Part shown: in pieces, positions 36,975 through 50,685 of the stretch | How the letters are laid out: each line of letters begins with the position of its first letter | How positions within the stretch are numbered: position 1 is the first letter of the stretch | DNA from: Hemileia vastatrix | Lineage: Eukaryota; Basidiomycota; Pucciniomycetes; Pucciniales; Zaghouaniaceae | Direction: 5' to 3' | DNA: 64,000 nucleotides | Assembly: GCA_030280995.1 (NCBI GenBank) | Contig: JASXTE010000008.1 | Span: 8,871,712-8,935,711 of the forward strand | The notes under the pieces: generated by a model | Told to the model about the DNA's origin: nothing | The model's input: the letters and a program-made list of their open reading frames with translations, nothing else | Databases searched by the model: none | Made by a program: the position numbers and the translations under genes

Positions 36975-37304
36975 AGGGGGCTTACTTGTTGGTAAACAGG
37001 GCAAGATTTTTTTTGATATGATAATTAGATATTTAGAATCTAGATATGCTGTTTAGCTAAAATACAAATTTAGAAATGATAAAGAAGCGGTAGTTTGAGA
37101 GAAATGAGACTTAAAAAAAAATTCATGGGGTGGAAAAAACTTGTTACCGCCCACTGTACATCCCTCCAAATAAACTGTGCATCATAGCTCTGCTCTCCCT
37201 TCCACTTTTCTAAATAAAGTTTCAATTCTTCTGACCACAGTAGATTTATTACCTTTTCATTCCTTATTTCATTAATTTTTCCTCCTTCTCAAATTTTTAT
37301 TCTC

Positions 37305-37910
37305 ATGACTTCAAATCATTCAGTCACATACCAAAAAATTAAGAATTTCCATTAGATTCTTTGCTCCACTCTTCTGATTTTGAAGAAACCACTTTATATT
37401 CTGAAATTGAGCTCAATGTTCCCATGGCAGTAAGCTTAAACTATTTATTATTTATTATTTTTTTACTTTTAATCTGCTCTCCATGTATTAAACAAACTCA
37501 AGTCTCATAAGATCTAGAAAGTTATTAGGAAGTAACCAATGATAAAAGGTTAGAAGATAAAGAGTCAGAACCTCTGGGAAAAAGACTTGAGCAAAGAACT
37601 TCTGCTAGTTTTGGGACAGCTAAATCTATGTCAAAAGCTGTCTCTTCTGTTTATGGGGTGATATTTAATAAATGTGAACAAGATTATCTTTTTTTGAATT
37701 TATTGATGAATTTTTTAAACATATTTCTCTTATTTTTAAAAGGCAAACTATTTTTTAAAAAAAGGAGCAAGCTCAGATTACCATCATGAAATTAAAGTCT
37801 CAAGAGAGAACTGCTGGAAATCAACAAATTCTTTGAGAGCTGATAGCCCTCACTAGATTAGTCTTCAATAACAGATGAGGTTCTCATTTAAGAAATTATG
37901 GCGAATCAAA
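37305..37910 (+). pseudogene. SANT-like partner protein, relic (H4)
   Basis: An ATG at about 37308 starts MTSNHSVTYQK. The sequence then jumps to an acidic segment (SDFEETTLYSEIEL), and a later exon has LGKRLEQRTSASFGTAKS, matching the 30.9-kb relic (LKQRASSSFEKAQF). The SANT-like domain itself appears deleted. The tail TIMKLKSQERTAGNQQIL resembles a family C-terminal helix. Assignment is by alignment to the other copies only. Confidence 0.45.
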
Positions 37911-38729
37911 AATTGAAATATTATTTGATTGTTAGAAAGATTAGATCTAGGTAGACCAAGGGAATTCATGGAAACACAGTATAAAATTTAATTGGGTAAT
38001 GAACTACCCTTCTATTTACTATATTATGGGTTTTGAATCACCAAATATTTTCCAATTCAAAAAATAATTATGTCAGATGTTTTTTATTTAGAAAAATCCT
38101 CCCCTTCTATTTACTGTAGCAGGGGGTGGGGATCACCAAAAAAAAAATTTAAGTCAAAAAAATATTGTTGTTAAAAGGAAAAAAAGACAATACCCTTGTC
38201 TGTGTTTTATCAAAGTAGAAGCCTAGATTTCAAAATTTTATGTTGATTGCATAAATTAACATATAAAAAATTCATATATGATAAGCAAAAAAAAGTTATA
38301 TTCATTCAAAATTATGTAAAATGTGAAAGAAAATAATCTGTGACCAAATTAAGTGAAATCATACAACATGTGTACACATAAACCAAATAAAGAAAAAAAA
38401 TGCTTCCATGATTACTATTACAAAAAAACAATTCCTGATGGCTCTTTAATTTCAGTGAGAAGACTATCTTATATGAGTTGTTAAATGTAAATTAATGAAA
38501 TAAAAAAAAACTTTACAACCTATGTTAGACCTCATACTTCTTTTTCCAACATAAATTTTTACCTTTCACATTACCTTCTTTTCTCACCTTATGAATCCAG
38601 TTGACCAAATCTATATTTTCAGTCATATTTATCTAAAAAGTGTATAAAAATGAATAAAGAGCTAGAGAAAACATGAAGGAAATCATGAAATAAACAAGAG
38701 GGAAATCACAAAAACTGATAAAGAAAAAA

Positions 38730-39840
38730 GGAAAAAAAATTGAGTTAAATGGCAGAGGGTCACCATATGCAACTTTGTCAACCACGATATACACTTCACA
38801 AACATTCTGATTGTCAGCCAGGCTACTAGACTTAACCGGTAAAATAATTAATTATTTTACTGAGTTAAAGCCACGCCCCTTCTTCTTACTAATAATTAAT
38901 TATCTACTTAAGTATTACTTACAATTAACTAGTTAAGTACAATAAGTAGTATAACTAATTAGTATAAATAAAATGTCCCTTACAATTTTACTCCCTAACA
39001 CTGTGCTCAATGGTATAAGTCAATGGGATAGAATTTAATAAAAAAATTATAATAAAAAAAACTTTAAAACAATTATATTACCTCAGTGAGAGATCTGGAA
39101 TCCTGTGAAAGTAATATAATTAATTAATTATTGTGTAATTAATTGTGACAGTCCAAGGAACTCAAACTTTATTGCTAATAAAATTGATGTCCTTGTTGAC
39201 GTACCAGTTTATTTAATTCTTGTGTCATATATGTACTACTTTCAGTCATTCTTTTTCTCACATGCTTACAATATATGGTGTAAATTCCGTATATTTTATT
39301 CCCTCATGTTTTGCCTATAAAAGGCCTCTTACTTTTTGCTTTTCAAATCATTCTTTTTTATCACTTACATTACTATTACATTTACAACACTACATTTATT
39401 TCTATATTTTATAACTTTAGTATTTACAACATCATAATTCTAATCTATAATTTATATTGATATCTTAGACCTACCTCTTATATTTGAGTGAATTAATCAA
39501 ATTGATTTTAGAAATACGTACCTTTTTGTTGAGAGACTTTTAAACCTTTAAAAATCCCGTGAAAACCTCGAACCAAGCTTCTAGACCAAAATTACCCCTT
39601 GACACTGATATACCTGATCCCAGTTTTAAGAAAATTTTCTGAACTACTTATCATACTTTTAAATACCTACATGATTTGATTCATGATCATTCTATTTACC
39701 ACAAAAATTCTCATTGCCCACAGAGGGACCCTGTAATACAAATCTCTGTGGCACTTTGCTGATTTGGTTCAAATGGGAATGGTTCTACCATAACTTGTCT
39801 TGAGAACCTCATCAGTATAAGTCTAGTTGGGTTTTTTTTG
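38730..39840 (+). pseudogene. Harbinger transposase relic (H5), split by a solo LTR
   Basis: NHDIHFTNIL (before 38811) and, after the LTR, HDLIHDHSIYHKNSHCPQRD followed by VALC.FGSNGNGSTITCLENL align with the intact transposase (YDLASILN..., LISDHPIFHNNSHNKQRN, VALCRFGSNGNGAAVRRLDNL). The match stops soon after 39830, before the catalytic residues. Stops are present; it is a dead fragment. Confidence 0.65.
38812..39604 (+). mobile_element. Solo LTR, family A
   Basis: Starts TGTCAGCCAGGCTACTAG and ends CCCCTTGACA, colinear with the LTR at 1396-2205. A perfect 5-bp target duplication CTGAT flanks it (38807-38811, 39605-39609). It sits inside the transposase relic, whose alignment continues across it. 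Confidence 0.93.
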
Positions 39841-39926
39841 GATTACACACATTCTTCTTAACATGCAAGTAAATGCATTTTTCATGTATTTTTAATATTC
39901 AATAGTAGACTCTTTGTATTTTAATT

Positions 39927-40126
39927 AGGGGGTATCAAAGTTAGAAATCTTTCATTTCAAAATATGTCTTTTCTCAACCAAATCAACCATGATTATTTTT
40001 TAAAATATGCCATATTGTGCCCCCAAAATACCTTTTTACTAAGAATTAATGTTGAGTTTGTGGCTTTCTTTTTGTGTTGTGAAATACCTTTTAAAGAATT
40101 ACAAATTTCTAACTTTGATACCCCCT
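39927..40126. mobile_element. 200-bp Harbinger-type MITE
   Basis: Perfect terminal inverted repeats AGGGGGTATCAAAGTTAG at both ends, flanked by ATT on both sides (39924-39926, 40127-40129). No coding capacity; the first nine bases (AGGGGGTAT) are shared with H2. Confidence 0.92.
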
Positions 40127-40304
40127 ATTGTGTATATAAATTTAAGAAAAAAATCCAACAAAATCACAAAGGAAAAAAATGGAAATACCCTCCCCTAGCA
40201 AATCATAAAGAAAAAATGGCAATATGCCCCCCTGAAATTTACTCTAGGAGGGGGTCAGGATTACCAAATTTTCATTTTTATTTCATAAATTAATAAATAA
40301 ATAA

Positions 40305-40400
40305 AATACCACACAATATTTGGGGGGGACTTGCTAGCAAGTCCTCAACTTGAAGTCAGATGGAACTCAGCTGGAACTCAAACTGAAGTGATACTGAACT
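40305..40400 (+). mobile_element. Single terminus of the CAATATGGGGGG element family
   Basis: CCACACAATATTTGGGGGGG followed by ACTTGCTAGCAAGTCC is the same terminus as in the MITE at 30307. No opposite end was found nearby, so the element's extent is unknown. Confidence 0.5.
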
Positions 40401-43029
40401 TTCACTTGAAATAATCTTGAGACCTCAAACAAATAAGAATGAATCTTTATTGAAAAAATAGTGAAACTGTAATGATAAATGAATGGAAAACAGAAAAACT
40501 CATTCCAAGAAACTACCTAATTCACTGTATTTGTTGATGAATCTTATATGAATAATACTTTATTAATTTAAGTTGATCAATGAAAAGACATAAAATCAGA
40601 TTATTTCCTTCTACAGTATCACATTTTTTAAATATAGTAATGTTGTTAAAACTTTCAGGTAACATTTAAAAAACAATCAGTGAATTTTTTGTATTACATA
40701 AAACTATTATTCCAGAATTGAAAAATTGTAATTTTTTAATTAATACAATATAAACTGAACTCTTCTTTTTTGTGTTTCTTGAATTTCCAGATTACTCAAT
40801 GATATATCACAATCTATTGAATTATTTAAATAAAAACATGTAATCAACAGAAACCTTTAATTTATTTATTAAAGCATACAGTGAAAAACATGGAACACTT
40901 AAATTTAAAGTATAGTGATTTTTTTTTGAAGATTTTTAGCCAAATGAAGCACTTTCACAACTTTTTTACACTAATTACTTGTAATTTAAAAATATTTTAT
41001 TATATATTAAAAATGGAATATTTCTTTATGTTTTAGACTTCAATGCATTTTTTGGGAAAATAAAATGCAAGAAACAGAAAAAAATAAAAGAAATATTTTG
41101 TTTCTTTTCAAAATTATACCAACTCCTCAGCTACTAAGACAATATATATAATATATCATGAGTAAATAAAATATCTATCTAGATTCTATAGTATCTTTTT
41201 TATTGATTTCATAAATATTCTTTTGGCATACTTTCAGTTGGTGAAGTGATCTAGAGAACTCAAGAAAAATTACCACTCAGTGAAATATTTTTGTAAAAAA
41301 TACAGATAAAATGTGCCTCAAGTTATGAAAATATGTCTAAAGTAAATAAATGGATATATATGGAAACTTTAAGCTGAATAGTATGTTGTAGTTAACTTTG
41401 ATATTTGAGATAAAAATAATATTTCCCTGGAGATTCACTTCAAAATTTTAACTTTGTTCCCATGTAAGAATAGGTTCTCAAGATGAAGTTCTAGGAGTTT
41501 TTTAACATTAAATTACTCTATAAAAGAGGTAGAACTGATATTTTTCATCATTCTATCATTCTATTCATATAGTAACCTCTATAAAGCATTTTTTAAGAAG
41601 GATACAATAGATAATTTAGTCATGAAAACATAAAACCTTACCATTATATTAATCAATTTTTGATTAGTATAATGTTACTAACATACTTTAAAATATGTTG
41701 CAAATATTTTAGTTTTTTGTATTCAAGTTTGATAAAGTAAAATTTCAGAGGCTCATATTATTGGTTGGTGAGATAAAAAATTCAGAAGATAAATTTAAAG
41801 TCTAAGTTTGATCATTATTCTCAATTAAGAAATATAGGTTAATGGGTTATCTATACTTTATTTGAAATACAATAATAAAAATATGGGTAAAAATCAATTA
41901 TTTTTGACATTAAATGAGTCAATATATTTCCTATTTTTATTAAAAAGAAATACTATATTTATCCTCTTATATATTCCAGGTATCAAAAATCATTACATGA
42001 ATGAAGAATTTTTTAATTTAAATTAATTTAAACTGATAATGTTATGAGTTTTCATTGAATATTCAATGAGAAAAACAACTTCATAAGTTAAATTTAATTT
42101 AAATTGAAATTTTTGAAAAATATTTTTTCTTTCTATTTTAAATATATATATTTTTATTCATTTGTGTAATTTGAACTTAAACATATAAATATATATAAAA
42201 GAATATATTACCAAGAAGTACCTGAATTATTTTTATTTAAAAGAGATATTTTCTTCTGTTAAAATATATTGAATGTAAATAGGAACTCTGGAACCTGTTT
42301 ATATATTTTATAGGATTATATACATAACTGTAGGATTTTTTTCAGTCTATCATTTGGAAGCAAAATCATACTGTAATAATTGAAGATAAAATGACATCCA
42401 TCAAATTTTTTTTGAAAAAAGACTTTAAAAAGTTTTCTATTTATTCCTAACACCACGGGAAATCTAGGGGTGAATTGCTAGCAATCCCCTATCTTGAAAT
42501 TTAGAGTGTCCCTTAAATATTCCAGGTTTATGAATACTTTATAAAAATAAGTAAATTAGAGTTAGATTTACATTTATTCTCAGATTGATTATAGACAGAA
42601 TATCAACTGATTCCAAATTATGCACAAGTTGATCCTCCAGAACTTGATTTTGGTCCTCTGATGAGAGAAAATTGAGCACAAATTGATCTAACCTAAGCTT
42701 ATGCATATATAATAATTCAGGATACTTGCTCTATTAAATTTGATAATAAAATAAAATATTGATGAATTTATATAAAAAAATTATTATGTAAGATATTAAA
42801 TTATAAATTTAGGCATCATAGGAGGGCACGTAATAGAACTTAATTATACTATGTGACACCTTAATACTGTATCACGCAGTTTGAAACATTTAAAACAAAA
42901 TGAGTCATGATGGGCAATGAAATTGCTTGGAAAGACTCTTTCAAAATTAATACTGACCATAATACACAAGTATGAAACCTTGGCATCTATCCAATAAAAG
43001 ATTTTCCTTCTGATAAATGGATTTTTCTC
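40401..43029. other. AT-rich DNA, no gene seen
   Basis: Very AT-rich sequence without supported ORFs. At 42451-42500 there is a terminal-repeat-like sequence (CACCACGGGAAATCTAGGGG..TTGCTAGCAATCC) with an inverted partner at 58991-59042. Confidence 0.5.
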
Positions 43030-44300
43030 AGTTACTACCTGCTAAAAAGTGTCCTTCTGAGGTTTGTCTGACCTTCAGGGGGGTAATTTGGTCACATCAC
43101 ACTACTTCTATTTCCATGATTGACCAAAAGATCATCCTCATTCCCATCTAAAGAGTTGATCTCATCTGACTGTGGCTGATCAAAGGGGTCCACCACAAGT
43201 TTAGCCAAAATTTTGGTGAACACTTTTTTGATGGATAGTGACTAACTGGTGCTTTGCGAAATTGTCCACCTCAAGTTAGGATAAACTTCAGGAGGATAAA
43301 TTTATTATGAATACCAAATTAACTGAAGAATACTTTTGCCCTAGCTACTCTGCTTCATAAAAGTGTCCAACTGAGGTTTAGCCATAGTTCAGGTAGACAC
43401 TTTTGGAAAGGCACAGTCTGATGGGTTTAATATCTATATATGGCAATAAGTATCAGTTTTTTATCAACATGGAACTAGAATTAATTTAATATGGCCAAAG
43501 TGTCCACCTGAAGTTTGGCCAAAATACAGGTGGAAATTTTTATGAGGATTACTTGATGAAATGAAGAAGACTTGCAATTACTTTCCATCATAGAATTTTC
43601 AAACTTAAGTTTATCAAAAATTGTGGTGACACTTTTTCCAGATCCAGTCATATGGGATCAACTCTCTATATGGCAATGAGAATCAATTTTTAGTCAATCA
43701 TGGCATTAGAAGTGATTTTATATGGAAAAACTTTCCACCTGATTTTTGGCCAAAAATAAGTTGGAAATGTTTATGAGGAGTACTAGATTAACTAAAGAAG
43801 ACTTGCACCCTACTACTGTCCATCATAAAAGTGTCCACCAGAAGAATTCTCAAACTTGTGGTTGACACCTTTGGCCTGGTCCAGCCATATGGGATCAATT
43901 CTGCATATGGAAATGAGGATTTAATTTGGTCAATCATGGTACTAGAAGTAATTTGATATAGATAAAGTGTCCAACTAAATATTGGAAAAAAATCAGTTGA
44001 AAACTTCATTTTGTTTTTCAAAAAATCAAATTAAGTAAAATTTTATTCCTGATGATGCCCATTTTATCCAACACCTCTTCTGAGCCTTGAAAGTAGGCAT
44101 TTAGCTTGAATTTTGAATTTCATATAAAATCCCTATTATTCAACCTATTTCTTTTTATCCCTTTTTTTTCTTTTAGATATCAATTAATTTTATGTAAAAC
44201 AAATCATTTTCATAATTTTTTACCTGTATTTAATAGAATTATTAAAGTTTTAACATCACCCTGTAAGCATTTGGCACATGTTTTTTTGCTATACTAATAA
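43030..44300 (+). repeat. Satellite, left edge: diverged short units (~235 bp)
   Basis: Degenerate hairpins of two types alternate here: type A (GTCCANCA..) centred near 43376, 43610 and 43850 and type B (GTCCACCTGA..CAGGTGGA) near 43510, 43745 and 43985. The A to A spacing is about 235-240, so these units lack the ~370 bp that separates B from the next A in the main array. Typical edge divergence. Confidence 0.7.
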
Positions 44301-47300
44301 AAATAATAATATACTGGTAAAAAAAAATTGATCAAATGATAAAATATTAATAAAACAGAAAGATAAAATACCAGTTGAACTGAAGAAAAGCTGCACCCTA
44401 GATACTCACCATCAAAAAAGTGTCCAGCACAAGTTCGGCCGAACTTGTGCTGGACACTTTTGGTCAGTTGCAGTCATATGAGATCAATTCTTTCTATGGC
44501 AATAAAAAAAATTTTTTGGATAAAAAACTTCACTAGAAGTATTTTTACATAGCCAAATTTTCTACCTAGATTTCATCCAAACCACAGGTGCACAATTTTT
44601 TATCTTTGAAAAAAAGTCAATTTGGTACAATTTATCCCTGATGGCTCTCATTTGCTTCAACACCTCTACTGGCCTTTGATAGTAGGAATATTACTTGTAT
44701 TTCTTTTTTCATATTTGATCCCTTTAACTTAATTTTTTATTCCTAATATTGCTTTTGGATATCAATTAATAATTTTTAAAATAAACTATTTTCATATTTT
44801 TATACATTTATTTAATAATATTATAAATGGCATAACATCACCTGGTATGCATTTGGCACATGAGTTTTTTCTATACTTATAAAATTAATAATATAATGGC
44901 AACCAAAAATTAATCAAATGATATTAATGAGTGAGGAACAAATATAAAATACCAGTAGACATGTTTGTAAGAAATACTAGATGAACTGAAGAAAAATTCC
45001 ACCCTAGCTACTCTACATTAAAAAAGTGTCCAGCACAAGTTCGGCCGAACTTGTGCTGGACACTTATGGTCAGGTGCAGTCAGATGGGAGCAATTCTCTC
45101 TATGGAAATGAAGATAAATTTTTGATAAAAAATTACACTAGAAGTAGTTTGATATGGCAAAATTTTCATGCTGAAGTTTTGGTAAAGCTCAAGTGGATTT
45201 TTTTTTTATTTTTACAAAAAAGAAAATTTAGTGCAAGTTTAGCCCTGATTGTTCTAATTTAATTCAAAATCTCTTTTTTCTGTTTATGGCAGGAATTTAA
45301 CTTGGATTTTAATTTTCATCTTTGATTTCTTTTATTTTACTTTATTCCTCTCATATTGCTTTTGGATAGAAGTTTATTTTTTGTAAAATAAATCATTTTC
45401 ATATTTTTTTACCTTTATTTAATAATATTATAAAAGGTGTAACATCACCCAGTATTCATTTGGCACACAATGTTTTGCTATACTGATAATATTAATAATA
45501 TAATGGTGAGAAAAAATTAATCAATTGATAAATATGAGTGAGGAACAAAGATTTAATAACAGTAGAAATGTTTATAAGAAATTTCAGATGATTAAAAATG
45601 ACTTGCACCCTGGATACTCTTCATGATAAAAGTGTCCAGCACAAGTTTGGCCAAACTTGTGATGGACACTTTTGGTTGCATGCCGTCAGACACAATCAAT
45701 TCTTTTTACGGAAATGAGACTGAATTATCACTTCATCATTGCACTGAAAGTAGTTTTACATAGACAAATTGTCCCCTGTAAGTTTGTCCAAACCTAAGGT
45801 AGACAATTTTTTCCTTTGGTAAAAATTAAATTTGATCCATGTTAATCTATGATGGTGCCCATTTTTTCTGAAGCCTCTACTGGCTCATGATAGCAGAAAT
45901 TATACTTAATATCTTTATTTCATGTTTGATATCTTTAATTTTAATCTTACCCTTTTATTTATCCTTTAGCTTTTAAATATCAATTTTATTTTGGTAAAAC
46001 TGATAAATTTCACATGTTTTTATATTTATTATATTATATTATTAAAGTTGTAAAATCATCCAGTGTACATTCATTACACATTTTTTTGCTATACTAAAAA
46101 TATTAATAATATAATGGTGACTAAAAAATAATCAAATAATAAATATGGATGACACAGAAATATCAAATACCCATAGACATTTTTAAAATGAATATAAGAT
46201 TAACTGAAGAAGACTTGCACCCTAGCTACTCTCCATCATAAAAGTGTCCAGCACGATTTCAGCTGAGCTTGTGCTAGACACTTTTGGTTGCATGCAGTCA
46301 GATGGGATAAATTTACTCAATGGAAGTTAAAATGAATTTTTGCTCAATCATTGCACAAGAAGTAGCTTTATACTGCTATACTATCCTCCTGATTTTTTGG
46401 AAAACATCAGGTGGACACTTTTATTAATTTTAAAAAAAAGAAAAAATATTCCAAATCTAGAACTGGTGGTGCAAATTTGGTCTGAAAACTCAAATTATCT
46501 TAGATGGCAGAAATTTTATTTGAATGTTTAATTTCATATTTAATCACTTTTATTTTACTTTTTTATTCCTGTTTTTGCTTTCAAATATCAATTTATTTAT
46601 TGTAAAACTAATAATTTTCATATTTTTTTTACTTTTATTTAATAAGATTATGAAGGATGTAGCATCTCCCAGTATGCATTTGGCTTACAAATTTTTTCAA
46701 TACTAATAACATTAATATTATAATGGTGAAAAACAATGAATCAAATGATAAATATGAATGACACAGAAAGATCATATACAAGTGGATTTGTTTATAAGGA
46801 ATACCTGATGAACTGAAGAAGACCTGCACCCTAGATACTCACCATCATAAAAGTGTCCAGCATAAGTTCGGCCGAACTTGTGCTGGACACTTTTGGTTGC
46901 ATGCAGTCAGATGAGATAAATTTACTCTATGGAAATGAAAATGACATTTTGCTCAATCATTGCACAATAAGTAGTTTGATATTGCCAAAATGTCCTCCTG
47001 ATGAATTTTCAAAACTCATCAGGACACTTTCTTTGGTTTAACAAAAAATAAAATATAGTGCAAGTTTAGCCCTGGTGGTGCACATTTGATCTAACACCTC
47101 TACTTGTTATTGATAGTGGGAATTTTCCTTAAATTTTTTTTCTTATTTTATCCCTTTTATTTTAATTTTTTATTTCTCATATTGCTTTGGATATCAATTT
47201 TTAATTTTTAAAATAAATAATTTTCATACTCTTATACCTTTATTTAATAATATATGATTAAAGGTGGAACACCACCTGGTATGCATTTTTCACACAAGTT

Positions 47301-50300
47301 ATTAATATAGTAATAACGTTAACAATATAATGATGACAAAAAATTAATCAAATGGTAAATTTAAATGACACAGAAAGATCAAATTCCAGTGGAAATGTTT
47401 ATAAGAAATTCCTTTTGAGTTTAAGAAGATTTGCTGTGTGCCTACTCTCAATTATAAAAGTGTCCAGCACAAGTTTGGCTGAACTTGTGCTGGACACTTT
47501 TGGTTGCATGAAGTCATATGAGATAAATTCTCTCTATGGCAATAAAAAATGATATTTCACTCAATTATTGAAGTAAAGAATGTTTAATATTGTAAAATTG
47601 TCCCCTGTATGTCTTTCCAAACCTCAGTTCAAAATTTGTTAGCTATACATAAAAGTAAGTTTAGACCAAGTCTTGACCTAGGGGTCCCCAACTGTCCCAA
47701 CACCACTTCTGGATCTTGATAGTAAAACTTATACTTGTATTTTTTATTTCGTATTCGATCCCATTTATTTTCATTTTACTTTTCTATTACTCTTTTTAAT
47801 TTTAAACATCAGTTTATTTTTTTAAAAACTAAACATATTCATATTTTTTTAACTTTATATAATAATATTATCAAAGTTGTAACATCACCAATTTTGCATT
47901 TGGCATGCAGGTTTTTGCTATACTAGAAACATTAATAATATATATGGTGACAAAAAATTAATTATAAGATAAATATGAATGATAAAAAAAAGTTAAAAAC
48001 CCAATAGAAATGTGAAAAACAAAAAACTGATGTACCGAGAAACACTTCCACCCTAGCTACTTTCCATCATAAAAGTGTCCAGCACAAGTTTGGCCGAACT
48101 TGTGCTGGACACTTTTGTTCAGGTGCAGTCAGATGGGATCAATTCTCTCTGTGGAAATTAAATTAAAAAAATGCTAAATAATTACATTAGAAGTAGTTTG
48201 GTATGGCTGAATTATCCACCTTGAGTTTTTCCAAACCTCAGGTGAAAAATTTTTTATCTTTAAAAAAAATTAAATTTTAACAAATTTAGCGCTGATGGCA
48301 CCCATTTGTTTCAAAACCTCTACTGGCTCTTGAAGGCAGGAATTTTTCTTGAATTTTTCTTTTTCATATTTGATCTCTTTTACTTTACTTTTTTATCACT
48401 CATGTTACATTTGGATATTAATTTATAATTTTGGAAAAGAAATCATTTTCATATTTTTTTAACATTTTTTAATAATATTATAAAAGGTGTAATATAACAT
48501 GGCATGCATTTGGCGCACAAGTTTTTTCTGTACTAATAAAATTAATAAAATTCTAATGACAAAAAATTAATCAGATAATAAAATATGAATAACACAGAAA
48601 GATCAAATACCATTTGACATGTTTTAAAAAAATAACAGTTGCACTGAAGAAGACCTGCACCCTAGCTACTCTCCATCATAAAAGTGTCCAGCACAAGTTC
48701 GGCCGAACTTGTGCTGGACACTTTTGTTCAGGTGCAGTCAGATGGGATCCATTCTCTCTATGGAAATGAAAAAAATTATTTGATAAGAAACTTCACTAGA
48801 TGTAGTTTGATATAGCTGAATTATCCAACTAGAGTTCATCCAAACCACAGGTACACAATTTTTTATCTTTAAAAAACAATCAATTAAGTACAATTTATCC
48901 CTGATGGCTGTCATTTGCTTCAACATCTCTACTGGCCTTTGATATTAGAAATAATACTTGGATTTCTTTTTTCATATTTGATTGCTTTAAATTAATTTTT
49001 TATTCCTCATATTGCTCTTGGATATCAATTAATAAATTTTAAAATAAATTATTTTAATATATTTATACATTTTTTTAATAATATTATAAAATGTGTAACA
49101 TCACTCAGTATGCATTTGGCACACAATTTTTTGCTATACTTATATAATTAATAATATAATTAAGACAAAAAATTAATCAAACAATATGTATGAGTGAGGC
49201 ACAAAGATAAAATACCAGTAGACATGTTTGTAAGAAATACCAGATGAACTGAAGAAAAATTCTACCCCAGCCGCTCTCCATCATAGAAGTGTCCAGCACA
49301 AGTTCGGCTGAACTTGTGCTGGACACTTTTGGTCATGTGCAGTCAGATGGGATCAATTCTCTCTATGGCAACAAAAAATTTTTTTTATCAAATTTCACTA
49401 GAAGTAGTTTGGTTTAACTGAATCATCCACTTTCTGTTCTGCCCAATATCAGGTGTATAATTTTTTATCTTTAAAGAAAAGGTCACTTATTACAATTAAG
49501 CCCTGATGGCTCCCATTTGCTTTAACACCTCTACTGGCTCTTGATAGCAGGAATTTTACCAGTATTTTTTTCATATTTTAACTCTTTGACTTTTATTTTA
49601 CTCTTTTATTCCTCTTTTTACTTTTAAATTTCAATTTAATTTTTGTAAAACTATCCCTTTCCATATTTATTTACATCTATTTTAAAAAATTATTGAAGGT
49701 ATAACTTCACATGGTATGCATTTGGCACACAAGTTTTTGCTATACTAATAACATTAATAATATAATGGTGATAAAATATTAATCAGATGATAAATATGGA
49801 AGATACAGACTGATCAAATACCAGTAGACATGTTTATGAGAAATACAAGATGAACGAACTGAAGAAAATTTCCATCCAAGCTACTCTCCATCATAAAAGT
49901 GTCCAGCACAAGTTCGGCCGAACTTGTGCTGGACACTTTTAGTCACGTGCAGTCAGATGGGATCAATTCTCTATATGGCAACAAAAATACATTTTTTTAT
50001 TAAACTTCACTACAAGCAGTTTTGTTTAGCTGAATCATCCACCTGTTCTTCTTCCCAACCTCAGGTGTATAATTTTTTATCTTTAAAAAAAGGTCACTTA
50101 TTACAATTTAGCCCTGATGGCTCCCATTTTTTTCAACACTTCTACTGGCTCTTGAGAGCAAGAATTTTACTAGTATTTTGTTTTTCATAATTGATCTCTT
50201 TGAGATTAATTTTACCTTTTTATCCCTCATATTGCTTTTGTATATCAATTTATTTTTTGTAAAACAAATCATTTTCATATTTTTTTACCTTTATTTAATA

Positions 50301-50305
50301 ATATT
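44301..50305 (+). repeat. Satellite array, ~608-bp units each with a long palindrome
   Basis: Ten palindromes centred at 44438, 45044, 45650, 46262, 46871, 47478, 48093, 48702, 49307 and 49917 (spacing 605-615). The consensus arm is AAAAGTGTCCAGCACAAGTT then CGG, mirrored, 21-23 bases per arm with no loop. Each unit also has GGGATCAATTCTCTCTATGG, a weaker hairpin about 140 bases on, and TATGCATTTGGCACAC. All units have the same orientation. There is no conserved ORF: the short ORFs crossing the palindrome differ between units. Function unknown; it could be a simple satellite or could give transcribed hairpins. Confidence 0.93.
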
Positions 50306-50389
50306 AGGGGGTATCAATGTTCAGGGATCCGCAATTAGGGATCAGGAATTTTTTTTCCCGGGATCAGACATTATTAATTGCGGAAGATT

Positions 50390-50421
50390 CTTATCCACTA
50401 GCCCCAGGGCTAGTGGATAAG
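50390..50421 (+). repeat. 15-bp-arm hairpin near the H2 left end
   Basis: CTTATCCACTAGCCC and its exact reverse complement are separated by CA (50405-50406). It lies inside the left subterminal region and could be a transposase or partner-protein binding site or a transcript hairpin. No equivalent at the right end. Confidence 0.85.
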
Positions 50422-50685
50422 AAATCCACGATAATGCATTATCCCGCCTCTTATACCCCAATTTCCATTCCTAATTCCTGATCCCAAACTCATCTCATCC
50501 ATGATGGATTTTTAAGAAAGTCACATGACTTATAATTGCTGATGCCATCCTTAAGTATTTCCTCACTCTATGCTACTTAATTTTGGTGGCGAACACTTAA
50601 GTTTTTTTTCTATCTACACACCCCAACTGCACATTTGGCGGTGAATTCCCACTTCCCTCATCACTTAACCCTTCCACCGGCAACA

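Noticed and set aside
39964..40293. 109-codon ORF
   Set aside because: Most of it lies inside the 200-bp MITE and includes its terminal repeat.
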